Assembly (NCBI GenBank): GCA_022641835.1
Contig: CP048718.1
Span: 992,001-1,056,000 of the forward strand
Length of the DNA: 64,000 nucleotides
Reading direction: 5' to 3'
Source: Petasospora fabianii
Lineage: Eukaryota; Ascomycota; Saccharomycetes; Phaffomycetales; Wickerhamomycetaceae
Within the stretch, counting starts at the first letter, position 1. Every line of letters begins with the position of its first letter. Both the position numbers and the translations under genes were made by a program. A model generated the notes under the pieces. That model made no database searches, was not told where the DNA came from, and saw only the letters and a list, made by a program, of their open reading frames with translations. Positions 36,187-45,553 of this stretch are shown one piece after another.

Positions 36187-38826
36187 ATGTTGCATCTACT
36201 GCGATTGACCCTGCTTGGTCTCTTCGCTGTGCTGCTCTCGCCGGTGCTTGCCGTTTGGGACGACGAAGCTTTTGTCGTGGATTGGCACATCCCTCAGCTT
36301 GGTCCTCTCGACACGGTGTTGATTCATTTCGACCAGGAGTCTTCCACTGAATTTGTCACTGTGTTGTCAAAGACAAATGTCCTTGCCTCAGTGGTGGATG
36401 GAGAGTTCGTTTGGCGTGTGCAACTGGACGGTCATAGTGCCCTCGTCAAGGTGTCGGCCCATAGGGCCGCCACCGTCACTAACTACAAAGATGGAAGAGG
36501 TGAACTTAACATCTGGGACATGCGTACTGGCTTCCTCCTGTCTGAGGCTTCCTTTGATAAGCAAATTGTGGACATTGAACCAAATTCAGGGGCCTCAGAG
36601 GTTGCAATTATCCTCGCTGATGGATCTTTAGTCAAGGTGAATAAGGCACTTGACAAGAACTTCATTGGCAAACTCCCACCATTTGACGAGGTCAAAGTAC
36701 ACTTCCTTGGTAATGACAATGTTGTCATTCTTTACAAAGAAGAAGGTACCAATGCTGCAAGCTACGCCTTCTTTGATGGCACAGAACTCAAGACACATCG
36801 TCTATCTATAGGTTACGACGCCATCGTCGAGTTTGTTGGTTCCAAGATCATCACCCACACAAACAAGTACCAAGCCATCTCCATCGACAAGAAGACAGGT
36901 GTTGCTTCCTCCCCTGTGACACTCATCAATGGTGATAAGCATCTTCCAGTTACAACTGAGGATCTCGTTGCCTTCGAGTACAAGCGTAACATCGAAGTGT
37001 TTGATCTCCATGGTAAGAAACAGTTCACTATTCCAAACGTGTTCAAGTATGACATTCAATTCGTCAATGGGACTTTTGTCATGTATACAGAGTATCATGT
37101 CAACATCATTGATCCTGAAGATGGTACCGAGATTGTCAGCTATTTCCTTGGTGATGAAAAAATGCCATATGACAATATTGATAGAATCATACCATCTACC
37201 AACGGTATCGATACCATATCCTCCATCATTGAGTTCAGCGATGACACGTATGCCCTGTTGCACAATACCGTATACAAATGGAAGAGAGATTACTCACTCA
37301 CTGATATTGTCGCTCAGACCGTTGTGCATTTGGAAGAGGATGTTACTGTCGTTGAAGAAGGTATTCGTCATGAAGAGGAATTGGACTTGTTGCAGGCCTA
37401 CTTGTTCAGATTGACTCGTCATTTCGAGCAGCTCAAGTCGTTATATGCCTCCCTGGTTGAATCATGGCCACTCTTGTTGAAAGGACAGTCTCCATTCGTA
37501 TCGACCCCAAGGGATGAATACTTCGGATTTGTCAAGTATCTGGTGCTCGCCACAAGAAACGGTCAAATCGTGGCTCTAAACACTTTGACTGGTCAGAGAG
37601 CTTGGACTTTTAATACGGGTGGAAACTGTATCATTGCATTGGAAAATGTTGATGGTTTGATCTATGCCTTTACTGAATCTGGACCTCGATTCTTCCTTGA
37701 TCCAAAGACTGGTATCGAAGTTGAAAAGCAATTGCTTCAACCATCTAACCGAATCATCAATTTGCACAAGAACATGGACAGTTTCTTGATGGAGACTGAG
37801 AACTTGGACTTGATTTTGTCTAAGGAGACTGAAGATGCGTACTTTGTCAAAACTGATGAGAAATTCATCGCAGGTTATAGAGTTCATGAAAAAGACCCAA
37901 AGAAGACATGGTCGTTTGACGTTGCCGAAGATGAAGTGATTCTTGGGTACTCTGCAAGAGATCTTGAGGAGAAGACTGCTAACGTTGGTGTTGTTCTTGG
38001 AGATAGAAGTGTTCTCTACAAGTACTTGTATCCAAATGTTGCTGCTTTTGGTGTTCTAAACAAAAAGACTGGTATATTAACAGTCAATGTCATTGACACC
38101 TTCACTGGATCTATCCTAACGACTCAAAGCCATAAGAATGTCTTTGAGGCTGATTTCAAATCTGTTGTTGGTGAACACTGGATTGTGTACACATACTACT
38201 CCACGACACCAACACCCGAGCAAAAGATTGTTGTTATTGATCTCTTTGAATCTCTCGTTCCAAACACCAGATACTCTCCATCTAACTCATCCTCTTATAC
38301 TCATGACTTGCCATCCATCAGCACACAGTCTTTCATCCTCCCATACAGAGTTAAATCCATGGCTCTTACAAGGACTCGTTTCGGAGTCACCACCAAGGCT
38401 ATTCTTGTCGCATTTGAGAACAATCAAATTGCATACATTCCAAAACCGGTTCTTAACTCCAGAAGGGTTGTTGGTCGTGATTTGACCGCTGATGAGAAGG
38501 CTGAATTCTTAATGATGCCATACGAACCACTCATCAAACTTGATGACTCTCTCGTATTGTCACATGCCAGATCGGTAATGGGCGCTGACCATATCGTTTC
38601 ATTCCCTACAAATCTCGAGAGTACAACTATCGTGTGTACATATGGTCTTGATGTGTTCTGCACACGTCTCTCACCTTCGAGTCAGTTTGATAAGCTTACT
38701 TCTGGCTTTGATAAGTTGAAGATGTCGGCATCTCTCGTGTTGTTGATAGTGATTGTTGCCGTATTAAAGCCAATAAGGGCCTCGAAAGAGCTGGAGAAGC
38801 TGTGGGTGATGCAACCATCAAGATGA
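36187..38826 (+). CDS. EMC1: ER membrane protein complex subunit 1
   Basis: 879 residues. Large lumenal scaffold of the EMC, an insertase for tail-anchored and multi-pass proteins. A signal peptide (MLHLLRLTLLGLFAVLLSPVLA) precedes AVWDDEAFVVDWHIPQLG. The lumenal part shows repeated beta-propeller-like stretches ending in aspartate turns, for example NGQIVALNTLTGQRAW and KKTGILTVNVIDTFTGSIL. The C-terminal DUF1620 region includes SPSNSSSYTHDLPSIST, LPYRVKSMALTRTRFGVT, the block FLMMPYEPLIKL, and SARSVMGADHIVSF-like sequence (HARSVMG). One TM (ASLVLLIVIVAVL) lies near the end with a short basic cytosolic tail. It follows MGR1 as in S. cerevisiae. Confidence 0.96.
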   Translation: MLHLLRLTLLGLFAVLLSPVLAVWDDEAFVVDWHIPQLGPLDTVLIHFDQESSTEFVTVLSKTNVLASVVDGEFVWRVQLDGHSALVKVSAHRAATVTNYKDGRGELNIWDMRTGFLLSEASFDKQIVDIEPNSGASEVAIILADGSLVKVNKALDKNFIGKLPPFDEVKVHFLGNDNVVILYKEEGTNAASYAFFDGTELKTHRLSIGYDAIVEFVGSKIITHTNKYQAISIDKKTGVASSPVTLINGDKHLPVTTEDLVAFEYKRNIEVFDLHGKKQFTIPNVFKYDIQFVNGTFVMYTEYHVNIIDPEDGTEIVSYFLGDEKMPYDNIDRIIPSTNGIDTISSIIEFSDDTYALLHNTVYKWKRDYSLTDIVAQTVVHLEEDVTVVEEGIRHEEELDLLQAYLFRLTRHFEQLKSLYASLVESWPLLLKGQSPFVSTPRDEYFGFVKYLVLATRNGQIVALNTLTGQRAWTFNTGGNCIIALENVDGLIYAFTESGPRFFLDPKTGIEVEKQLLQPSNRIINLHKNMDSFLMETENLDLILSKETEDAYFVKTDEKFIAGYRVHEKDPKKTWSFDVAEDEVILGYSARDLEEKTANVGVVLGDRSVLYKYLYPNVAAFGVLNKKTGILTVNVIDTFTGSILTTQSHKNVFEADFKSVVGEHWIVYTYYSTTPTPEQKIVVIDLFESLVPNTRYSPSNSSSYTHDLPSISTQSFILPYRVKSMALTRTRFGVTTKAILVAFENNQIAYIPKPVLNSRRVVGRDLTADEKAEFLMMPYEPLIKLDDSLVLSHARSVMGADHIVSFPTNLESTTIVCTYGLDVFCTRLSPSSQFDKLTSGFDKLKMSASLVLLIVIVAVLKPIRASKELEKLWVMQPSR

Positions 38827-39023
38827 AGTGAAGAAGGTGGTTCTGTTTACTAGAAATTACATACGATACTTGAGAAACGTCGCTATTAATGTAAATCAAA
38901 GGTATAGTGTAGTTAGTCCCAAAGTATCCACCGCGAAAGTTCACCCTTTGAAGAATTAACACCTTCATCAACAACTCTTAGACTCAATTGCTTTATCATT
39001 GATTCCATCAATTCTTTACAGAG

Positions 39024-39506
39024 ATGCAGTTGTTCTCCTTGCTTGCTTCCACAGCCTCTTTCCTTGCCCTTACCAACGCTGCTGGTCAGCTTCAGATCGG
39101 TATGTGCTGCGTTGTTGCGCCCCTCTTCCCTCGACCATAAGTACTAACACACATGGCACTAGGTGTCCTCCATAAGATTGACCCAGAGGAGTGTACACGT
39201 ACAGCTTCTGCCCGTGACGAAGTTCAAGTACACTACACAGGATCTCTCAAGTCTGATGGTACCGTTTTTGATTCCTCTCTTAAGCGTGGCCAGCCAATCT
39301 CTTTCACTCTTGGTGCCGGTCAAGTGATCAAGGGATGGGATCAAGGTATTCAAGGTATGTGTATTGGTGAAAAGAGAAAATTGACTATTCCTTCAGAGTT
39401 GGGATACGGTGCTAGAGGTGCTGGTGGTGTTATTCCACCTAATGCCGATTTGGTGTTCACTGTCGAGTTGGTGGGCATTAAAGGTTATGAGAAGGATGAG
39501 CTTTGA
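39024..39506 (+). CDS. FPR2: ER FKBP-type peptidyl-prolyl isomerase, spliced, KDEL-ended
   Basis: 139 residues after splicing 39024-39099 to 39163-39506. Exon 1 encodes a signal peptide (MQLFSLLASTASFLALTNA) and the splice restores QLQIGVLHKIDPEEC, matching LEIGIIKRIPVEDC of S. cerevisiae Fpr2. The FKBP core shows VQVHYTGSLKSDGTVFDSS, ISFTLGAGQVIKGWDQG, IGEKRKLTIPSELGYG and VIPPNADLVFTVELVGI. The protein ends YEKDEL, a canonical ER retrieval tail that S. cerevisiae Fpr2 lacks. A longer frame through the intron would start at an ATG inside the intron (39153) and lose the signal peptide, so the spliced model is preferred. EMC1, another ER gene, lies upstream. Confidence 0.95.
39100..39162 (+). 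other. Spliceosomal intron of FPR2
   Basis: 63 bases: donor GTATGT at 39100, branch point TACTAAC at 39142-39148, acceptor TAG ending at 39162. Phase 1. Splicing joins the signal peptide to the FKBP domain in frame. Confidence 0.95.
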
Positions 39507-39578
39507 TCGTGATTATTACCTGTATCTACAAAAATCCATGATGTTATTAACAAGAACTCTTTTCATTATAACAGTAAA

Positions 39579-41138
39579 TTAAACTAGGAATCTGAAATCT
39601 GGAGACACCTTAGATCCATCATTACCCTTACCAAGCTCTTTCTCCCATTTCATAGTACCATTTTCAATTCTCTTATTCAAGAGTCCAAGTCTGACTCTAA
39701 GGAAAATTGCAATGGAGATGGCCAAGCAAAGGAATACAATGTTACAAATAAATGCGATAAGGTATCTTGGTGCATCAGATGCTGGGTAGAGGTAAGCGTT
39801 CCAAATCGAAGTTGTGTTAGAGAGACAGTTCATTGTGGAGATAGCAATAGCTCTCTTGAGAGGTGGTCTTGGAACACAATTGGACATCCATGATAAGATT
39901 GTAGTGAATGAGCAATAAAGAGATGGAATCATTAAACACATGGCAAAGTATCTTGCACCAGTGTTTGTTGTAGCGACAGCAATGATGAATGAAAGCATAG
40001 AAAGGAACAATGGAGCAACAACGTGCCAAAATCTTTCACCAGTCTTATCGGCATGACGAGCCCAAAGGAATGTAGCAATGACAGCAATGAAGTATGGTGG
40101 AGCTGTTAGACCAAGAGTAGTGACTCTGTTAAAGTTCAAAGTCTCAACGACAGATGGGAAGAAGTTTGTGACACCACAAGCAGCAACAAGGAAGGACAAG
40201 ATACCAGTAACGGACCAAACTTTGACATCCTTCATTGCCAAAAGGAAAGTAGAACTGTATGATTCCTTGTTTAGTTTATCCGAATCATCTTGACCAACTT
40301 CCTTTCTCAATTTCCAAAGCACCATAGCTCTTTCCTCTTCAGTCAAGAACTTGGAGTTATGTGGCATATCTGGCAAGATAAAGTAAGCCAGGGGAACAGT
40401 AGCACAAGTGATAGAACCTTCGATAATAAATAACCATCTCCAAGATCTCATACCACGGACACCATCCATATTGTCAATGATACCTGCAGCGATCAATCCA
40501 GACAATGCACCAGAAAGAAGAGAACCAGAGTAGAGAATGGCATTTCTAAGTGAGAGTTCCTTTCTAGTGTACCAACAGGAGAGGTAGTACAATGCAGAAC
40601 CGAAGAATCCTGCCTCGACAAGTCCAAGGATGATTCTAACACCGAGAAGTCCACCAAAGCCTTGAACTGCACCGGTACATGTTGACACGATAGCCCAAGA
40701 GGTCATAATAAGTGTAATGAAACGTGATGGTCTACCCCATCTGTTCAAAAGCATATTTGCAGGGATCTGCATAAGAATGTAACCAACGAATAAGACGGAG
40801 ATACAAATTTGGTATTGATTACCATGAAGTCCAACATCTTCTTCAAGTCCACCGAGACGTGAGGCAGCAATGTTATTTCTATCGAGATAGTTGAGGACGT
40901 AAATCCATACAAGGATTGGTAAGACTCTTGTATCGATTTTTCTTGTGACTCTTTTATCTAGGGCCTCGAGTTCTTCATCAGAGTAAACTTGAAGGATCTC
41001 TGGTACATCAAGATCTCTTTGAAGCTCTTCGTTAACTTCGAGTCCCTCGAGTTCATCCTTGTCGAATTCTGTGTCTTGGACCATCTCTGGTGCCTCGATG
41101 TGAAGAGTATCGTTCTTCTTGGCGTCGTCTTGGCTCAT
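39579..41138 (-). CDS. Allantoate-permease-family (DAL5-type) MFS anion transporter
   Basis: 519 residues from the ATG at 41138; 13 upstream codons begin with TTG only. Twelve membrane spans in the anion:cation symporter (ACS/DAL5) family, which imports carboxylates such as allantoate, ureidosuccinate, nicotinate and small peptides. Family marks: VLNYLDRNNIAASRLGGL after TM1, VGYILMQIPANMLLNRWGRPS, GLVEAGFFGSALYYLSCWYT, RSWRWLFIIEG and the KFLTEEERAMVLWKL loop. The N-terminal 80 residues are acidic and Glu/Leu-rich. The exact substrate is not readable. The gene is divergent from a hydantoinase/DUF917 enzyme across a 1.5 kb promoter, which suggests it imports that enzyme's substrate. An inverted repeat containing two TGACTC cores lies just upstream. 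Confidence 0.9.
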   Translation of the reverse strand: MSQDDAKKNDTLHIEAPEMVQDTEFDKDELEGLEVNEELQRDLDVPEILQVYSDEELEALDKRVTRKIDTRVLPILVWIYVLNYLDRNNIAASRLGGLEEDVGLHGNQYQICISVLFVGYILMQIPANMLLNRWGRPSRFITLIMTSWAIVSTCTGAVQGFGGLLGVRIILGLVEAGFFGSALYYLSCWYTRKELSLRNAILYSGSLLSGALSGLIAAGIIDNMDGVRGMRSWRWLFIIEGSITCATVPLAYFILPDMPHNSKFLTEEERAMVLWKLRKEVGQDDSDKLNKESYSSTFLLAMKDVKVWSVTGILSFLVAACGVTNFFPSVVETLNFNRVTTLGLTAPPYFIAVIATFLWARHADKTGERFWHVVAPLFLSMLSFIIAVATTNTGARYFAMCLMIPSLYCSFTTILSWMSNCVPRPPLKRAIAISTMNCLSNTTSIWNAYLYPASDAPRYLIAFICNIVFLCLAISIAIFLRVRLGLLNKRIENGTMKWEKELGKGNDGSKVSPDFRFLV

Positions 41139-41256
41139 TGTTGTTCGGTTGGAAGAAAATAATATAGAGGATACCAAGAAATGACCAGAGATGAACAGGA
41201 TCTCAGAGCCAGTTTATATATGGCTGCCGAAATGTAAAAAAAAAGTGGAGGATAAT

Positions 41257-41305
41257 GTTTGACTCCTTCCTTGCCCCGGCGAATGGTCAGGGAAAGGAGT
41301 CAAAC
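41257..41305. repeat. Inverted repeat with two TGACTC cores
   Basis: GTTTGACTCCTT (41257-41268) and AAGGAGTCAAAC (41294-41305) are perfect 12-base complements around a GC-rich spacer. Each contains TGACTC, six of seven bases of the Gcn4/AP-1 core. It lies about 120-165 bp upstream of the permease ATG. Confidence 0.75.
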
Positions 41306-41391
41306 TCTACTGCAAGAAGGTGGGGACACACGCGCATCTAAGACCCTTTCCGAGTACGGAAGTGGGCTTAAGAGTCTAAGCATTAGCCAAC

Positions 41392-41449
41392 AACGCAGGA
41401 GACGCAGAAGACGTAAAGACGCAAAGACGCATTGACGCAGTGACGCGGG
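41392..41449. repeat. GACGCA-nn tandem array
   Basis: Seven units of eight or nine bases (AACGCAGGA, GACGCAGAA, GACGTAAA, GACGCAAA, GACGCATT, GACGCAGT, GACGCGGG). The ACGC core is fixed in all but one and the last two bases vary, which looks like a cluster of binding sites rather than slippage. Confidence 0.7.
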
Positions 41450-41709
41450 GGCGGGAGAGGTCGAATGGTGCCTCACGGGTGCCTGACGCGCGGGGGTGGG
41501 AAATCGGTCTGGACAAGCCGAGGGTGTAGTGCTTTTGGTATAGAATAGGTTGTCAATGTAGCCCTATAGCATAGTAACCACAGAGAGATAAAGCCCTTCT
41601 AGTGCACCATAGCCTTACTACATACTATAAATTACCCTAAAAGGACCCCTTGGGCCCTGAATAACTTCTCCGGAACAACTTTCGGAGCAACTTCATTAGC
41701 CGCCGGTCT

Positions 41710-41725
41710 TCGGTTCCTGCCGAGA
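41710..41725. promoter_or_regulatory. CGG-N6-CCG candidate zinc-cluster operator
   Basis: TTCGG-TTCCTG-CCGAG matches TTCGG-N6-CCGAA, the site of Ppr1, in all but the last base. Fungal Zn2Cys6 factors with N6 spacing recognise such palindromes. Which factor acts here is unknown. Confidence 0.4.
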
Positions 41726-42444
41726 CGGAAATTTCTCCGGGGTGCAGCATAAAGATACGTTAAATTAAGCAACCAACCAACCAACAGGCATGGGATCTTT
41801 GATCATTCACCGGCTTGAGGCTCTTAGCTAGCCGCTTACGGAGCACACCCTTGCGAGTCTTGCTTTGCTGCTGCGTTGATGTGCTACAGTGCTGATGTGC
41901 TTGCATATTGTTGGTCTGATAGGCTATTTACGTACCGTCAGTAAGTCGTCGGTCAGCCCCACTCTTGACCTTGTTTGAGTCATAATTCATGTGAAATTCA
42001 CTGTTTTGTTCATATCTATTCATCTATTCATATATTCATCTGTTCATCTGTGGTTAAGGTCTATTTGAGGTCTATTCAAGGCCTGTTCAAGGTGTCCGTT
42101 CAAGTGCTTCTCAGCATGATTTCTTCATGCCAAGTCTAAATGCACATATTGTCTATGGCACCCAACTAGTTCTATTCTCCGCTTGTATCAAATGGCAATA
42201 AAAGGTAATAAAAGGCAATAAGAGGTAGTAAGAAGCAACAAGAGGCAACAAGAGAAGAAACCAAAGGTGAGGGGTGTTTTAAAATTCTTAGTTGCCATGA
42301 CAACTGTATACTCCCCAAAAACAACCCGGTAGGAGCCACACTTTAGACAGTGACGACATTAAATGGCAGATATACATCTTGCCCTCATTGCCTTATATAC
42401 CTCTCCAAGTTCAGATGGTACTATTGATTGATCTCTTAACTATC

Positions 42445-42581
42445 GATAAGCTACACGGTTGGTGGCGGCGTTTGAGAGAATGTGCGGTGGCGGTGTTTCG
42501 GAATTCGGCCATCTTTGGTCAATTCCCCGGAAGTTCGATACGATAGGATGATTATCACCGATCATATCATAAAGGCTTATC
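42445..42581. promoter_or_regulatory. Pair of GATAAG sites upstream of the hydantoinase gene
   Basis: GATAAG at 42445-42450 and its reverse at 42576-42581, 90-226 bp before the ATG. Paired GATA sites are the known target of Gln3/Gat1 in nitrogen-catabolite-repressed genes. Confidence 0.45.
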
Positions 42582-42670
42582 AATATTGTGCTTTTTGAAT
42601 CCTTTTAAGGTCCCACCTGGGATATCATTACTCCACTAGAAACTCTATTTCCCTCACAAGACCAACCACT

Positions 42671-45553
42671 ATGGCAATTCTTATCGGTGTTGACGTTGGT
42701 GGTACTAACACCGACTCGGTCCTCGTAGACCCTCATAAGGTCTCTGAGGCCAACAAGGGTATTCTTGCATGGAACAAGCTTGTCACTACCAAGGACGTCT
42801 CAGAAGGTATCGAGAGTGGTATCACAAGACTCCTTAAAGACTCCAATGTCAAGAAAGAACATATCACCTCTGTCACAATTGGAACTACACATTTCATTAA
42901 CGCAGTCATTGAACAAGATGCAGCTAGACTCGCAAAAGTCGCAGTTCTTAGATTATGTGGTCCATACACCGAGATCATCCCACCATTCATTGATTTCCCA
43001 CCGGGACTCAAGAGTATCATGAATGGACACGTTGCTTATCTTCAAGGTGGGTTCCACGTTGACGGTAACGAGATCCGTTCAATTGATCAAGATCAACTCT
43101 TGAAGAATATCGAAATCATCAAGTCTAAAAACATCAAAACTGTCGCTATCACTGGTATCTTTTCCTCTTTAAAACCAGACCAAGAGCTTTTTGTCAAGGA
43201 TTTCATCCTAAAGCACATCCCGGATGCCCGTGTCGTAATGTCCCATCAAGTGTCTGGTGTCGGATACATTGAACGTGAAAATGCTACAATCCTTAACGCT
43301 TCCATCATGCCATTCGCTGAGAAGATCATCATGTCCTTTATAAACGCCGTTGAGAACAAGCTTGGGCTCAAATGTCCCGTCTTCCTTACACAGAATGACG
43401 GTACAGTACTCTCTGCCTATGAGTCCCTAAAGCTCCCAATCAGAACTTTCTCATCTGGTACTACAAACTCCATGAGAGGAGCTTCATTCTTGGGTAATGT
43501 CATTGGTAAGACCGCTATTGTCATAGATGTTGGTGGTACAACTGCTGATGTTGGATTGTTACTCCCATCTGGATTCCCTCGTCAATCCTCATCATATTGT
43601 GTCGTTGGTGGTGTAAGAATGAACTTCTCAATGCCTCATGTCGAGAGTATAGGTCTTGGTGGTGGATCACTAGTGCGTGAAGGAAATGATGGAGAGATTC
43701 TTGTTGGACCAGAATCTGTTGGTGCTGAAATCTTGGAAAGATCTTTGATCTTTGGTGGAAATGAATGTACTGCATCTGATGTTGCAGTAGCTGCAGATTC
43801 ATCTTTGCAAATGGGGACTCGTGTTGATATGCCTGAGCAATTCATCAAAAAGTTTCAAGCTCGTGTTAAAGTCATGCTTGAAAACGTTGTTGATAGAATG
43901 AAGACTAACCCTGAAGAAATCCCAGTGTTGGCCGTTGGTGGTGGTTCTTTTATCGTTCCTCCAAATTTACAAGGTGCTTCCCAAGTGATTAGACCAGAGT
44001 TCTACAGTGTCGCTAATGCCATTGGTGCTGCCCTGGGTAAGATCTCCTCTGAAGTCAATTGTATTAAGAAGACCACTGATAAGGATGCTGTTCTTGAAGA
44101 ACTTAAGAAGGAGGCTATTCAAAAGGCTCTTGAAAAAGGCGCCATTGAATCCACCATTGAAATTGTCTTCTTCTCCTGTGAGCCTGTACCATACGTTGAT
44201 GGAACTTATATTTTCTTTGTTAAGACCATTGCTGATGTTGACTATGATAGCATCAAATTCGATGCTGAGGATCATCCACCAATCACCATCCTAGAAAATC
44301 CAGTAACTAAGGATTCCAAGGTCCAGGATTACGTCAAGCTTGATGATATCGACTATGAAAACTACAAACCATTCATCAACGAGAAGAGACAATGGATCAT
44401 TTCGGAAGTTGATCTCGAGTTGTTAAGAATTGGTACATACATCCTTGGTTGTGGAGGTGGTGGAAATCCATACCCTTACTTCCTTTGTGCTAGAAATTTG
44501 TTGAATCAAGGTGATGAGCTGGTGGTTATTGATGTTAAAGACGTTCCAAAGTATTCCACTGACTCTATTGGATCCTATTGTTCTGCTGGTTCCCCAACAG
44601 TCTCCAATGAACAGCTTAAAGGTCCAGGTCTACTTGAGGCATCAGCCATGATGACAAAATTCACTGGTCGTAAACCGGAATTGGTTTTCCCAATTGAAAT
44701 TGGTGGTGGTAATGGTATCGGTATCTTCAGAGTCTCTGCCACTTCCAAGTTGAACTTACCAGTTGTTGACTGTGATTTGATGGGGAGAGCATACCCGGCA
44801 CATTTCCAAACCATCCCAGTGGCATACACAAAACCTAACGAGTCATACTACGCACCTACTGTTATGAGTAATGGTAATGGTAACACTTTGATCTTGTCCC
44901 AAAGTAAAGATGACTTCTTAATTGAAAAAGTCTTGAGAGCTTCTCTTGCTGAGATTGGATGTACTGTTGATGTTATGAATCCCTTAATGACAGCGGAAGA
45001 GGTTGCCACAAGAACTATCCATGGTTCACTTTCCTTGTCTTGGAGAATTGGACGTGCTGTTAGAATTGCTAGACAAAAATCTCAAGTGTACAAGATGCCA
45101 GAGATCATTCTTGAGTCGGTCAATAACACCGGAAAGCTCTTATTCAAAGGTAAGATCATTGGTGTTGAGAGAAAATTATTCAAGGGCCATTCCTGGGGTG
45201 AAGTGACCATTGAAAGTAGTGATAAGAAGCATATGAAGATCCCATTCAAAAATGAAAACATCTATGCTAGCATTGATGGAGATGTTGTCTGCAGTGTTCC
45301 AGATCTTATCAGTGTTGTTGATGCTGATCTTGGTGAGGCTGTTGGTACTCAGGACTACAGATACGGCTTGATGGTATTTGTCTTGGCAATTGCACCATCG
45401 AGTAAGTGGACAGAAACGGAACGTGCTTTGTCCATTGGTGGTCCAAAGGGTTTTGGCCTTGAAGACTTGGTATATAAGCCAATCTCTGAGTATTCGGCTC
45501 CCGTGTCTGTTATCGATCAATACGGACCAGAGTTTGTTCCCACGGGGGTTTAA
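42671..45553 (+). CDS. Hydantoinase A/oxoprolinase-like and DUF917 fusion enzyme
   Basis: 960 residues. The N-terminal part (about 1-480) is the hydantoinase/oxoprolinase A ATPase-like fold: GVDVGGTNTDSVLVD at residue 6, TIGTTHFINAVIE, SGTTNSMRGASFLG, VIDVGGTTADVGLL, GLGGGSLVREG and VLAVGGGSFIVP. The C-terminal part (about 575-955) is DUF917 with YILGCGGGGNPYPYF, SAGSPTVSNEQL, EIGGGNGIGIF and CDLMGRAYPAHFQT. Related proteins open five-membered cyclic amides or related thiohydantoins with ATP. Fungal single-chain fusions of this kind are known (for example in fission yeast); S. cerevisiae Oxp1 is a different, longer enzyme. The substrate is unknown. The divergent permease and GATAAG sites suggest use of a cyclic amide as nitrogen source. 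Confidence 0.9.
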   Translation: MAILIGVDVGGTNTDSVLVDPHKVSEANKGILAWNKLVTTKDVSEGIESGITRLLKDSNVKKEHITSVTIGTTHFINAVIEQDAARLAKVAVLRLCGPYTEIIPPFIDFPPGLKSIMNGHVAYLQGGFHVDGNEIRSIDQDQLLKNIEIIKSKNIKTVAITGIFSSLKPDQELFVKDFILKHIPDARVVMSHQVSGVGYIERENATILNASIMPFAEKIIMSFINAVENKLGLKCPVFLTQNDGTVLSAYESLKLPIRTFSSGTTNSMRGASFLGNVIGKTAIVIDVGGTTADVGLLLPSGFPRQSSSYCVVGGVRMNFSMPHVESIGLGGGSLVREGNDGEILVGPESVGAEILERSLIFGGNECTASDVAVAADSSLQMGTRVDMPEQFIKKFQARVKVMLENVVDRMKTNPEEIPVLAVGGGSFIVPPNLQGASQVIRPEFYSVANAIGAALGKISSEVNCIKKTTDKDAVLEELKKEAIQKALEKGAIESTIEIVFFSCEPVPYVDGTYIFFVKTIADVDYDSIKFDAEDHPPITILENPVTKDSKVQDYVKLDDIDYENYKPFINEKRQWIISEVDLELLRIGTYILGCGGGGNPYPYFLCARNLLNQGDELVVIDVKDVPKYSTDSIGSYCSAGSPTVSNEQLKGPGLLEASAMMTKFTGRKPELVFPIEIGGGNGIGIFRVSATSKLNLPVVDCDLMGRAYPAHFQTIPVAYTKPNESYYAPTVMSNGNGNTLILSQSKDDFLIEKVLRASLAEIGCTVDVMNPLMTAEEVATRTIHGSLSLSWRIGRAVRIARQKSQVYKMPEIILESVNNTGKLLFKGKIIGVERKLFKGHSWGEVTIESSDKKHMKIPFKNENIYASIDGDVVCSVPDLISVVDADLGEAVGTQDYRYGLMVFVLAIAPSSKWTETERALSIGGPKGFGLEDLVYKPISEYSAPVSVIDQYGPEFVPTGV

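Larger units (their letters stand above)
41139..42670. promoter_or_regulatory. Shared divergent promoter, permease/hydantoinase
   Basis: 1.53 kb, unusually GC-rich near 41,400-41,520. From the permease side: inverted repeat 41257-41305, GACGCA tandem array 41392-41449, CGG/CCG-rich segment 41,670-41,750 including TTCGG-N6-CCGA at 41710-41724, an ATACTCCCCAA word near 42,310, and GATAAG sites 42445-42450 and 42576-42581 (reverse). No open frame was found. Confidence 0.65.

Noticed and set aside
39153-39506. Unspliced FPR2 start at 39153
   Set aside because: This ATG is inside the intron; using it drops the signal peptide that the spliced form provides.
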